From Hydractinia symbiolongicarpus (lineage: Eukaryota > Cnidaria > Hydrozoa > Anthoathecata > Hydractiniidae): 64,000 nt of DNA. The notes below the pieces were generated by a model, which made no database searches, was not told the DNA's origin, and saw nothing but the letters and a program-made list of their open reading frames with translations. Numbering within the stretch: the stretch's first letter is position 1; every line of letters begins with the position of its first letter. The stretch is taken from positions 23,002,501 to 23,066,500 of the forward strand of contig NC_079880.1 in assembly GCF_029227915.1 (NCBI RefSeq), given 5' to 3'. Position numbers and translations under genes: made by a program. Of the stretch, positions 34,741-45,058 are shown one piece after another.

Positions 34741-36620
34741 TAGCAGATATATGTCCATCAAAAAACAAACAATACAGCAGTGCGCATCTTACATCTGCAT
34801 TATTATATAAATGACCAAAAAAATTAAAGGTTTTCAACAACTGCAGTATATATGTGACATTTAAAATCTAAATCTGCTAAAATTACTTGCTCTGACCATT
34901 TGACAAATGCGAAAATTATTTGGAAAAAAGTTTTTAAAAGCATTTCAACATACATCTCACCCATAAAATTTAAATCACTCAAAACGCCACACATATACAA
35001 AAAAGCTGATCAATGTCAAACACAAATCTCTCTCATTGTATATGTTAAAATCAGTTAGTTTATTGCAAACCCTGCCAAAGGTTGACACAAAATGTGAAAA
35101 ATAAACAATAAATTTTGCCTAAGTAGAAATTTTCATCTAAGGTGTTAAAAAGGGATTTGCAAGGATAAATTATAATGCAATAAAACATTATTTGATATAT
35201 TGCATATGGTCCTTCCTCACCAAACTTTAGACAAAATGCCAACAAAAAAAAGGTGTTTAAACCTAAAATTAATAAAGTCCTTTTAGCAATTTGCATGCTG
35301 TTTTACCATCAATAAAGTAAACAAAATTTCAAATCTCACATAGTATTCTGTCACAAATTTTCATAAAATATATATATAAGTCATAATGAGTCATGTTAAA
35401 CAACAGCAATCAATCTGTATATAAGTTCATTTTATGTCAATTTTTGCACCAATTTTGCAACACAAAATACAAATTCTAAATAATACTAAAATCTCTTATT
35501 TTGGTCCTTCGCATACCGACGGTCTCCCACAACAGTTTAATCAAAATGTAAAAAATGAGAGGTAACAACAAAATCAAAGTTTGCAAAATTTAATTATTTT
35601 GGTACATATATCTACTGCATATGCCCTCTAAAACAATATTTTAATCCAAAATGCCTAAGAAAGACAGTTTGCAACAAAAATCAGTTATTTCGATAATATT
35701 GCATACACTCTTTTCTCACAAAAGCTTCACAAACTGTAAAAAAAAGAATGGTTGTAGGGTGTGCTTCTGATTCAACAAAAAAAGTTTTTTTGACATATTG
35801 CATCTGGCCCTTACCCATTAAATCTTACACAAAATTTCCAAAACTATGTACGATTTAGAACACATCAAATTTAAATCGAGAAGGATCAGTCATTTCGATA
35901 TATTGCACGAAGTCCTCCCCAGTAAAAATTTATACAAAATATAGAAAAAAAAAGCTTGCAAGGTGTAAAATTGAATTCTTCTTCTGTGTATATATATATG
36001 GTCCTTCCTCGCAAAATTAACATAAAATGTCAAAAAGGTTCAGATATAACATCTAACACAACAAAAATCAGTTCTATCAGTATATGTAATGCCATTGTCT
36101 TCCACCAAATGTTCCCCTTAAAGTTTCACAGACACAGCCTGTAAATTAAAAACAACTAAGATCAGGTATTTTGGTCTATTTCATACCATTCTGTTCCAAA
36201 TAACTTATAAAATGTAAAAATTGAGTGATAAAACAGAAATTTGCAAAATTCCATTTTTTTATATGCATGTATATTATATGCCTTCTACAACAATAAGTTA
36301 ATTCAAAATGTCAAAAAGAAGAAAAAAATAGCTTACAAAGAGTATAAAATTAAAATCAACAAAGTAGCTCTTTTGGTGTATTAAATATAAGCCATACGCA
36401 CAAAAGTTTACACTAAATGTAAGAAAATGGTTGTGTTTAGTAATTCTAAATTAAGAAAAGTCAGTTCTTTTAGCATGCTGATTAAGGGGTTTGCCCACAA
36501 ATTCTTACATGAAAATGTCAAAACCACAATTTGAAACAAATTAAATTTACATTTTAAAAATAAGTAATTTCTGAACTTTATTTTCAGAATATTTGGAGGA
36601 AAAGAACTTCGCAAACCAAA
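34741..36620. repeat. Degenerate satellite-like tract
   Basis: A poorly conserved phrase recurs roughly every 100-150 bp: AATCAGTTATTT, then ATATTGCATA, GGTCCTTCCTC, ACAAAATGTAAAAA, GCTTGCAA and GGTGTAAAATT (clear examples near 35040, 35190, 35500, 35680, 35800, 35890, 35990 and 36160). I read this as an old tandem repeat decayed by point mutation and indels. No gene is seen in the tract. Confidence 0.55.
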
Positions 36621-37378
36621 AAAAACCAGGAAAATGTTTAAAATCTTCAGGGTTAATAACGTTTGATGGGTTTTGTGGGAATATATATACTGGGAATCTT
36701 TAGTTTAAAGCTAGCATTAGCTAGCTACAGCAGCTAATAGCTAGTCACTTAAATATAAACTGGAGACTTAGCTAGGTATAAAGAACATGGCTACATATAT
36801 ATATATATTCCTAGCTAGCTAGCTAGTTGTTGGTGGTGGTTGGCTTTTTATGATGCTAGCTATAAAACATGTCTGGCAACAATAATATAATCAAAACTGA
36901 AAATAAAACATGAAAAAACCTTACAGAACCTTGCTATGATTAGTTTATAAAACCATGCTCTTCTTCAAATGTTTTTTTAAAGATTTATTTTGAATGAAAG
37001 AGTAGAGAATACTCAAAAAGAACAGCCATCTTTTTCGTAAACACAATTTCCGTTTTATGCTAGGAACTTCATTTAACAGTCCGTATGCTTTGTGAATATC
37101 TAATACCGTTTCATATGTAGCGATACCTATATATATATGCTAACATAGAGTTTTTTGGCATAAGGGTATATATATTTATATCGTTATTAGCAGCGGGTTA
37201 TATATTTACACCTTATGTGCGATTTCTATGAAGTACATCCCTAATCTTTTTAGTTAAATTTTAGCGTACAGCCACGTCATAAGAAAGTAACCCGTGATTT
37301 CCGTGTCGTGGACTCACAGTTTTAGTCACGCAAGGGAATTAATATATAAGATTATAAATTATTTCTGAGAACTCAAGT
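36621..37378. other. AT-rich flank with CTAG-rich simple sequence
   Basis: Contains CTAGCTAGCTAGCTAG-type simple sequence (about 36713-36828) and several (TA)n runs. It is flanking DNA of the transposon that begins at 37381. No gene is seen. Confidence 0.4.
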
Positions 37379-37471
37379 ATACTCCTTTTTATAAATTCAT
37401 AATGACGTAATTGCCGTCTCACGGAAACGAGGCAGCCGTTGCTCCAGTTCTTCATAAATAAAAAAATCGCT

Positions 37472-38986
37472 ATGGCGGACAGTGTATCGAAAAAAGGTAA
37501 ACATAAAAAACCAAGTCTTGGAAAGCAGTGTGCTGCCTGGGGATGTGATAGTAGAGGTTTAGTTGAATTCGAGGGTGAACGTATCACAAGTGCTTTGAGT
37601 TTCTTCCAGTTTCCGAAAGATCCCAGTCTTAGAAAAGTGTGGTGTAATCGTATAAAAAGAGTTGATGGAAAAGACAACTTTAGAGTTACTAATTATACTG
37701 TTTTGTGCGAGAAACATTTTGAGAAATCTGATATAATTCGTACTCCTGGTGGCACATTAAGGAAATTAAAAAAAGGAGCAAAACCTATGCTGTTTGAAGC
37801 CATGGTAGAACAGCAGGGAAGTAAACGGAAACCTCCTGTCAACAAACCCTCTCCCCGCAAAAAATTTAGAAACACAGTGTCAGATTATGAACCTCCGACA
37901 GAGTCATTTATGATAGATATACCAGATGTTAGTTGTGATATGTCAAGCCAAACAGAAGAAAGTTTTTTTGACTCACAAAGCAAAATCGAAGCATTGCAGA
38001 AGGAAAATGAACAATTTAAAAATGATTTGTTGCACAGAACTGTAACTACAAAATGTAAATTTGTTGAACATGTGCTTTTTTCAGACGGAGCATGTAACCA
38101 CTACACTGGTTTACCAAATGTTAAAGTTTTCAAAGGCATACTAATATTTTTGAACACTGGTGACAATGGAGAAAATGTGGTATTATACAACAACCAACAG
38201 GTCAAAGGTGATTCACAGAGAGGGAGACCCCGAATGCTATCCCCTTTAGAAAGTTTTTTGTTGACCCTGGTACGCATTAGAAGAAACTTCGATATTTTTC
38301 ATTTATCTTATATCTTTCAAGTTTCTGAAGCTACAGTCACCAATACAGTGTTGACTTGGATAAATTATATGTACGTTAAATTTGGATCAATATGCATATG
38401 GCCTACCCGACAGCAGGTAAAAGATGTAATGCCAAAATCAATGATGGAAAAATTTCCAAATGTACGGTGCATTATAGACTGTGTCGAATTCAAAATTGCA
38501 GTGCCTGCTTCACTTGTTGTCCATAAATTGATGTATTCAGATTACAAAAGTCACACTACAGTAAAAGTTCTGGTTGGAATTGCACCAGGGGGTGGCTTCA
38601 CTTTTATATCCTCAGCCTTCCCTGGGAGCATATCTGATAAAAATATAGTAGTGAAAAGTGGAATATTATACCCGGAACTCTGGGAGCCTGGTGATGCGAT
38701 CATGGCAGATCAAGGTTTTTTGATAGCAGAATATGTGAATCCAATCGGTGTGGAGCTGATAATACCATGTTTTTTGAGAGGACGAGATCAGTTCAGTGAA
38801 AGCGAAGTTATTCAAAGTCAACAAATTGCCGCTGAAAGAATACATGTCGAAAGAATGATACAGAGATTGAAAACTTTTCACATATTTGATCGAGTTATTC
38901 CTGTTAACATGCTAGGTTCTCTTAACCAGATCATCACTGTTTGTGCAATGTTAGCAAATTTTCAAGAACCAATTTTAAAGGTATAG
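37472..38986 (+). CDS. THAP-domain DDE transposase (ISL2EU/PIF-like)
   Basis: The transposase of the element at 37381-41893, 504 aa counted from the ATG at 37472 (MADSVSKKGKHKK); the frame stays open upstream into the TIR but without an ATG. The N-terminus is a THAP zinc finger: CAAWGC, then TVLCEKHF and KPMLF, i.e. C-X4-C ... C-X2-H. A coiled-coil-like stretch follows (SKIEALQKENEQFKNDL). Next is a helix-turn-helix (LSPLESFLLTLVRIRRNFD, YIFQVSEATVTNTVLTWI). The DDE_4-type catalytic core has IIDCVEF (first D), IMADQGF (second D) and ERIHVERMIQRLK (E). All three catalytic acids are present and no stop or frameshift is visible, so the enzyme looks potentially active. Confidence 0.92.
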   Translation: MADSVSKKGKHKKPSLGKQCAAWGCDSRGLVEFEGERITSALSFFQFPKDPSLRKVWCNRIKRVDGKDNFRVTNYTVLCEKHFEKSDIIRTPGGTLRKLKKGAKPMLFEAMVEQQGSKRKPPVNKPSPRKKFRNTVSDYEPPTESFMIDIPDVSCDMSSQTEESFFDSQSKIEALQKENEQFKNDLLHRTVTTKCKFVEHVLFSDGACNHYTGLPNVKVFKGILIFLNTGDNGENVVLYNNQQVKGDSQRGRPRMLSPLESFLLTLVRIRRNFDIFHLSYIFQVSEATVTNTVLTWINYMYVKFGSICIWPTRQQVKDVMPKSMMEKFPNVRCIIDCVEFKIAVPASLVVHKLMYSDYKSHTTVKVLVGIAPGGGFTFISSAFPGSISDKNIVVKSGILYPELWEPGDAIMADQGFLIAEYVNPIGVELIIPCFLRGRDQFSESEVIQSQQIAAERIHVERMIQRLKTFHIFDRVIPVNMLGSLNQIITVCAMLANFQEPILKV

Positions 38987-39250
38987 AATGTTTAGAAAAA
39001 GAAAATCTTTACAATTATATGCATAAAAATATCTAAAAAGTTTTTTACTGCTACACACACATTATGAGATATACCTCAAGGAGATGATTTTTTCTATAGC
39101 TTATTTTTGTGGTAATGTTGCAAACTCGTAAAAATCAATCCTTGCAAAAAATATCACTTTGAAGTATATTTCATATTTTACAAGGTTATGATATGTTTCA
39201 AGTACTTATTTATATTTATATATAAAGTATATAAAAATATCTAGATAGGT

Positions 39251-41495
39251 TCATTCCTCTAATTCCACAATTTCGGGCAACATGTACGTAAAATAAAATT
39301 TCAAGATTCGGTGCTGCAATGTATCCCAATATTCTGTGTCAAAGGGAACTCTGTCAATGGCTAATCCTTTCGATGTATAAAATACGAAGTCACACCATGT
39401 GCGTGTTGTTATAGCAAGTTGCATTTGTACTTGGTCATAATACGTGTGGTTTTTATTTATAGTAATTTGATTGTTTTCTTTGTTGTAAACTATACACGGG
39501 TTTGATGAAATGTGGCAAATTGTTTTTGGATCAACATCCCTGTACTGTTCGCTGCATTTCACCTCCAATATACCAAAACATCCATCACATATAACTTTAC
39601 CATCAGGTGTAGCACCCAACACAAAATTGATCGGATCAATGACTAAACCTGATTGTTCTACAGTTATGTTAAAATTCTTCAACTTCATATATCGCTCATA
39701 ATGTTGGATTGCTATGGGTTCGTAAAATCGACCGTACTCCATTTTCATTATCATAATCCTGTTCACATTTTTTTTACTCCCTGTCACAATGTTATGGGCT
39801 AATGTCTTCGAAGATTTTTCAGTTTTTCGTCCAGTTTTACCCAATTTGTTACATAAAGATGCTGTAAATCTGTTCTTGCGGTATAAAAACCAGTTCGAAT
39901 CATCAGCTTGATTTCTTGTACTCGTTTCAATCAAGTTAACATCTTCGGAGTGGGATTTTAAATTTTCTAAAATAATGTTTTTCTTTATTTCAACAATATG
40001 AATATCCTTAGTAAAAGTGTCTATAACATTTTCCAATGATTGGAATGGAAATTGTGGATATCTTTGATACAATGGGTACTCTTTTCCATCTGATCTGTCA
40101 ATGCTACAGTATACTGTAAAATCAGGTGGCATAACTGAACACTGATATGAGAGGTACCAACCTGATGGTAAAGTTCCAAATCGTGTCTGTCTGTGATGAA
40201 CTGGATTGGGATTAAGTAATTTGGGTGCACATATATTTGTTGGTGTTTTATGTTCCATATGTCTTATGAGAAAATTGATATCATCTTTTAAAGTGTTTTT
40301 AACTATTTGAGGTTCGTAAAGAGATGAAACAATACCCTTTTTGTCTTGAACATTGTCAGTTTTTTTAGTTTTTTTCGATGGAGGAGACTTGATCATCATT
40401 TCCATGATAGGAACCTTTTCTATTCTACCTCTGGACTGCGGAACATTCCACACGCAGGGCTTTGAAGTACATGCTTTAGTTGCCGGTACCATAGATAGGC
40501 CATCTACTACCCACTTTGCTAAAAGTTTCATCATAGCATATGCATGAGAACATGTCCCACAACGTCCAGCTGGACACTGACAGTTCGCAAACTCAATATT
40601 GGAGGTTTTTTTCTCTATGGCTAAAAAAACCCATCTATTTGCTTTTTTCAAACTAGCTGCAGCTACACCCTTCAAACAAAATATTGTTTCATCTTCTTTA
40701 ACATATATTGTATCAGTATCTAAGAACTTCTCTTCGAGGAATTGTTCGCCACGTATGAAATGTTTCTTTATTTTTGTTGAATTTTTACAAAATGTTTCAT
40801 TGACATGTTCATGATAATTTTGAATATGTTCAACTGTAAAATTTGGCATTCCTTTCAAGGATTTCGACCAACCTGTTAAATCAGTTGGTTTTGACATATC
40901 AGCTTTGAGTTTCAAAGGGACTGATGGAAGCATTCCCTCTTTCCACACCGGTTTCAAAATAACTCCCATTTTTTCTGCTTTTTTACGTAGCCAGATTTTA
41001 TCAGGTGTAGGATCTACAATTTTGGCTTCAGTTTTATTTTCGAAATTGCTCATAACACGAACTTGAGCTTCTTTCAAAGTTGTAATACCTTGAAGTGTGT
41101 CTCCTCGGAATACCAGCCATCTTTTTAAATGTTCGACTTTGTAATTTGAAAGTTTTTCAAAATCTATATGAATATGTGGGTCACTAATGTCATCTTCTGT
41201 TAATATGATACTTTCATGAGCTAAATAAAATCAAGAGAAAACTAAGTAGAGGATAAACTATTATATATGTTGTGGTGTGCTGTGGTAGTTTTTAAATTTT
41301 GTACAAAATTTGATGTATATTAATCACCTATCTGCTGACAAAATATATAATATCAGTGTGCACAGTTTGGTGAATCTCCCCTTTCTCGTATACCATTAAA
41401 ATTTTAATATTAACGTGCTTACCTACTGACTTTTCTTCAAATAGTTCGTTGAAGTCTTCTACTATCATTTCATGGTCTCCGTCATTGTTTTCCAT
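39251..41495 (-). CDS. SAP-like/SWIM/YqaJ nuclease-like transposon protein
   Basis: The second protein of the transposon. I place the start in a short first exon (41423-41495, MENNDGDHEMIVEDFNELFE) spliced to 39251-41220, giving about 680 aa. Without that exon the first in-frame ATG is at 41077 and a conserved domain is lost. Just after the splice is a SAP-like helical motif (FEKLSNYKVEHLKRWLVFRG, then TTLKEAQVRV). A SWIM zinc finger (CQCPAGRCGTCSH) lies near residue 240. The C-terminal third is a YqaJ/lambda-exonuclease-like fold: WFLYRKNRFTAS, then GATPDGKVICDGCFGILEVK with the D...E-x-K catalytic triad, and YDQVQMQLAIT. The likely role is processing of DNA ends or recombination during transposition, which is inference. 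It is convergent with the transposase gene, 264 bp apart at their 3' ends. Confidence 0.88.
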
Positions 41496-41901
41496 TATAA
41501 TAAACTGTTCTTGAGTTTTTACCCAAACTACTGAGTCTGTGTAGAAAGTTGTTGCTATTAAAATAGCAGTTTTATTGAAGTTTTAAGTTTTAAAAGTAAT
41601 AAAGTTTGATAGTACGTCTTCTCTCTTGAAAAAAATTCGTAAAATGGTAATTAGCAATGTTTATCATAAAATACGTGCATACAATTATGGAGGTAATCAA
41701 ATAGTCTTCACAAAATACGAAAAATTACGGGAAATTATTATTGAGATAATTAATTCTCCATTATTCGTTGCGCGTGATTTTTCAATGTCCCCGTATCGTA
41801 AGAGATAATAAAATATAAAAGATTTGGAGCAACGGCTGCCTCTTTTTCATGATGAGGCTGAATATTGCGCAATAATTTATAAAAAGGAGGAGTATCCCTT
41901 T

Positions 41902-41975
41902 CAACCTCGAACCCAGGGCCTGTAGCGTTTTTTGATATGAGGATGAAACGCGTACGAGGCCCTGGTACAACAGAC
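41902..41975 (+). repeat. Left member of inverted 72-74 bp repeat pair
   Basis: Starts CAACCTCGAACCCAGGGCCT and ends GGCCCTGGTACAACAGAC. It is near-identical in inverted orientation to 44987-45058; the copies differ mainly by an extra GAG/GG near CGTAC. Each copy also has its own inverted ends (CCAGGGCC/GGCCCTGG). It starts only 8 bp beyond the right end of the ISL2EU element. Confidence 0.8.
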
Positions 41976-42654
41976 TTACTCAACCAATGAGAATGCGTAT
42001 ACGGCTTTTTTAAATTATGCTAAAAAGATAATAAATGCAGAAGTATTTTTTGCAAGCACAGCATTTTATAGTAACAACAAATATGGCGATGAGCATTACG
42101 CAGATTTTTTGGTAACTTGTTTATGAAGAAAATATTTATTAATTCACGTTATTTTTGACTTTCCTTGCATCGTTACAAATTTATCGGTGCTGTTCAAAAT
42201 TTTTAAACATTATTTTTGTTGTTTCACTGATGGGAAAAAGGCAGCTGACAAGTCAAATGGAATGGTGCGATGAACATCTGTCCTGCTAACGAAAGTAGCA
42301 GGTACTTCTCACCTTTTGTTGGGACACAATACTTATATTTTTAAAAAAACTGCAATTTAATTTTTGTTTTCACATGCTAAAAAGTAAACAGAAACTTGGT
42401 ATAGATGCAACTTTTTTAGTATGTATGCTGGCTAACTAGCTAGATACTGTTAGCTAGCTTGAAGATGCACAACAATGACAAGTAATCTTTTTTATGTCAC
42501 AATTCAAGGGATATTATTTGACAATTTTTTGGGATAAGAATACTAGCTAGAGCATTAAAAAATATTTTAGGAAATAAAGTATAGCTAGCTGTATAAATAA
42601 AAGGAAATATATATATACAAAAAAATAACAACTAATATAAATCTTTGTTTTTAG

Positions 42655-42947
42655 GCAAAGGGAAAGAAAATATCACACCACATAAAGTTTATAGTGGATG
42701 TGATAAAGTGTGTAGACTGTGTGCTGAGACTGACTTAAAACGATTTAGTCAAATTTTTGGAAATATTGGAACATCAAAACAACTTCAAGAGAAAATACAA
42801 GGCACTGTGGGTATCACAATTGTGCAAACTGATAACATAAATGATATAATCTGTCGTAAATGTCGTATCCACAATGTTATAAAACTCCATGGCTGCATCA
42901 TGTGTGGCTTGGTCGTGATCTGCCAGTATATTATCAAGCTCATCTGA
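42655..42947 (+). CDS. ZAD-like zinc-finger exon (partial gene)
   Basis: The exon opens after TTTTTAG at 42654. It encodes VCRLCAETDLKRFSQIFG, KQLQEKIQGTVGITI and IICRKC, which has the spacing of a zinc-finger-associated (ZAD) domain: C-x2-C ... C-x2-C with the intervening IFG and L-x-x-KI pattern. A stop follows at 42945-42947 unless a donor is used earlier. I could not find the upstream exon that supplies the start (it must end in phase 1). The last 170 bp overlap the RecQ frame on the other strand. It lies inside the 41.9-45.06 kb inverted-repeat bracket, so it may belong to a mobile element rather than a host transcription factor. Confidence 0.6.
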
Positions 42948-44652
42948 TAGTTTCTTTAAACTCTCATCTGATACTTCTCTATATTTAATAAGTTCCTCTT
43001 TTTTAGGTTCTTTCAAGAGTGAAGAATCACAATTGCTACAGCATTGATCCTGGGGTTGATAATGATATCCAAAGTGAATCATCAATACTTTACGAAGGCA
43101 TTGTGTCGTAGTACAAAAATTCACCATATGTTCATCAACTTTATTTTGTTTTAAACGCCTACTGCTGATATCATGCCCGGTATAGTACAATCTTGCCAAT
43201 GCTTCTTGCCCTCTTCGACCAGCCCGTCCAAATTGCTGCATATAGTCTTCGATGGTACTTGGTGGACTTATATGGAAAATTTGTTCGATATAGGGTGCAT
43301 GAACACCCATACCAAGCGCAGAAGTTGCTATTATAACGCGAATGTTTGAAACTTCTTTTGCAACTTCAAGGAGAATTTCGTTTTTCATTGACTTTGTTTG
43401 TGGTGCGTGAAATTGCACAATTAAACAATTGCTAGGGTTTGTTATGTTTTCAACATACATGTGTTCCTTTAATACATTTTTTATTAACTTATATATATAC
43501 CCACAAAACCTCAATCCACAATATATAATAGTTTGAGGAAAACTTTTCTTTAGTGATTTTAGCTCCTTTGCAAGTGGCAAGATGATATTTTCAATACCTT
43601 CTTCACCAACTTTTCTCTTTTCTTTGCACATGTATACATTTTTTCTGTTTGGATTAACAGATATTATTGTTGGGGTTTTCATTCCAAGTATATGTTTTAT
43701 TTTAGCCAGTGTTTTTTCTGTTGCGGTAGCTGTAAGTGCGATAAAAGGTACCTCTCTAAAAAAAGCTCGCATTGCTCCCAAGTTTTCAAATTCTTTGCGA
43801 AATTCTTTTCCCCTTAAAGATAAAGAAATATATATATATTTTAGGATTAACATTTTGTTAGTTATATATAATAATTTTGTTAGTTATATATAATTTTATA
43901 TCTGTTTTATATTATATATATACATTTTTGTTATTCAGTTGTTGTACAGATATTCTTGTCTTTGTTATTTTATTAGCATTTTGCAATTAACATTACATTA
44001 TTGCATATTTCCTTATTAGAGAAATTATTCTTGTATATATATATATATACATATATATATAATATTTAACTTTTTTAAAGTTGTAGCTATATATATACCT
44101 ATATAAATAAAGTAGTACTTACCAGGTGTCCAAGCAGTGAGCCTCATCAATGACACAAGCTTTGACATTTTTTTGATAAATTTTCGTTTTCATCAAAGTT
44201 CTTCCTCTCTCACTCAATATAGCCTCTGGATGGCAAAATAGGAAGTCACAATGACCATCCAATACAAATGATGGTAAGACATCTTCTGTTTTATCACTCA
44301 GACAGATATCCTCAAACAACGTCTGTACAGCATTCTCCTCAAAATTTAAGTCACGTAGGATGTAGCAAGTCATTCCTACTTTTTTCAGAAAATTCACTTG
44401 ATCTTCCATAATTGCGTTTAAACAAGTGATTACAATGACAATTGAAGATTTTTCGTCTTTGTTTCTCATGACATCTGGTAACAGTTGAAAAATTAAAGAT
44501 TTCCCATATCCTGTTGGAAACACCCCAATGACATCCTGTCCTCTTACTATGGACTCCAAGCACTTGACTTGTTTGGGTTTAAAGTTAAGGTCAGGAAAAT
44601 TTCGACACTCCAGAGATCTTTGAATTTTCTCCAAAATTGCGTAGGGTTCCAT
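42774..44652 (-). CDS. RecQ-type DNA helicase, two coding exons
   Basis: Exon 1 is 44123-44652 (ATG at 44652) and exon 2 runs from 43812 to a stop at 42774; they join as TG|G to give CLDTW-GKEFRKEF. Helicase motifs are in order: FKPKQVKCLESIVRGQD, motif I GVFPTGYGKS, Ia TCLNAIMEDQV, II VIDEAHC, III ALTATATEKT, IV TIIYCG, V IIATSALGMGVHAP and VI QQFGRAGRRGQ. The RecQ zinc-binding module follows (CLRKVLMIHFGYHYQ, then CCSNCDSS). There is no HRDC or exonuclease domain, so this is a short form of about 530 aa. The last 60 or so codons overlap the ZAD exon antisense, and the true 3' end may be earlier. It could be a host RecQ paralogue, but its place beside a transposon and inside inverted repeats suggests a mobile-element gene. 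Confidence 0.85.
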
Positions 44653-44730
44653 CGCATTATCTGTTATTTTTGACGTAGATGTAAAATTTAGAAATTCTAT
44701 TCTATAATATTTAAAATAAGAATAATAATA

Positions 44731-44806
44731 AACATTTAAAGTGGCTATCCCAGAAAATCACAAAAACCTATAGTTAGTGGATTGTTTCCACTATACAATA
44801 CTATAT
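44731..44806 (-). mobile_element. 3' end of a non-LTR retroelement (minus orientation)
   Basis: On the minus strand this reads AGTGGAAACAATCCACTAAC, CTATAGGTTTTTGTGATTTT, CTGGGATAGCCACTTTAAAT and GTTTATTATTATT. The same sequence is the 3' end of the insertion at 63376-63618, which has a longer (ATT)n tail. The copy here is 5'-truncated to about 75 bp. Confidence 0.75.
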
Positions 44807-44986
44807 GTATCATACACCACAAAATGACTAGAAAGCCATTAAGGGTTGTATTTACTCTGTAATTTTACAGTGTAGCTATAGGTAGCGCTGGCTAAAGTAC
44901 CCTCCCGCCACTAGAACACCATCTTCGATCGAAAACGTCACGCATACATTACGTTTCTCTGCATGCTTAATTTTGGGCGAATTTCA

Positions 44987-45058
44987 GTCTGTTGTACCAG
45001 GGCCGTACGCGTTTCATCCTCATATCAAAAAACGCTACAGGCCCTGGGTTCGAGGTTG
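44987..45058 (-). repeat. Right member of inverted 72-74 bp repeat pair
   Basis: The reverse complement of 41902-41975 with few changes. Together the two bracket a 3.16-kb region carrying the RecQ and ZAD genes. The similarity stops sharply at both edges, so they are either the termini of one element or two independent short MITE copies that happen to face each other. Confidence 0.8.

Larger units (their letters stand above)
37381..41893. mobile_element. Apparently complete ISL2EU-type DNA transposon, 4.5 kb
   Basis: The termini are ACTCC...GGAGT. The left inner end (ACTCCTTTTTATAAATT ... GAGGCAGCCGTTGCTCC, to 37445) and the reverse complement of the right (ACTCCTCCTTTTTATAAATT ... GAGGCAGCCGTTGCTCC, 41826-41893) are clearly inverted repeats of about 65-68 bp. 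Both ends abut AT (37379-37380 and 41894-41895), consistent with a 2-bp AT target duplication. The element encodes a THAP-DDE transposase (+) and a convergent YqaJ-nuclease gene (-), the two-protein layout described for ISL2EU/IS4EU elements, which I recall from the transposon literature. Both frames are intact, so the insertion may be young. Confidence 0.82.

Noticed and set aside
37439-37471. A start of the THAP transposase at 37439
   Set aside because: The codon there is TTG and lies in the terminal inverted repeat; ATG at 37472 (MADSVSKK) is the sensible start.
41750-41983. Two overlapping minus-strand frames near the RecQ cassette border
   Set aside because: They are translations of the transposon terminus and the 74-bp inverted repeat.
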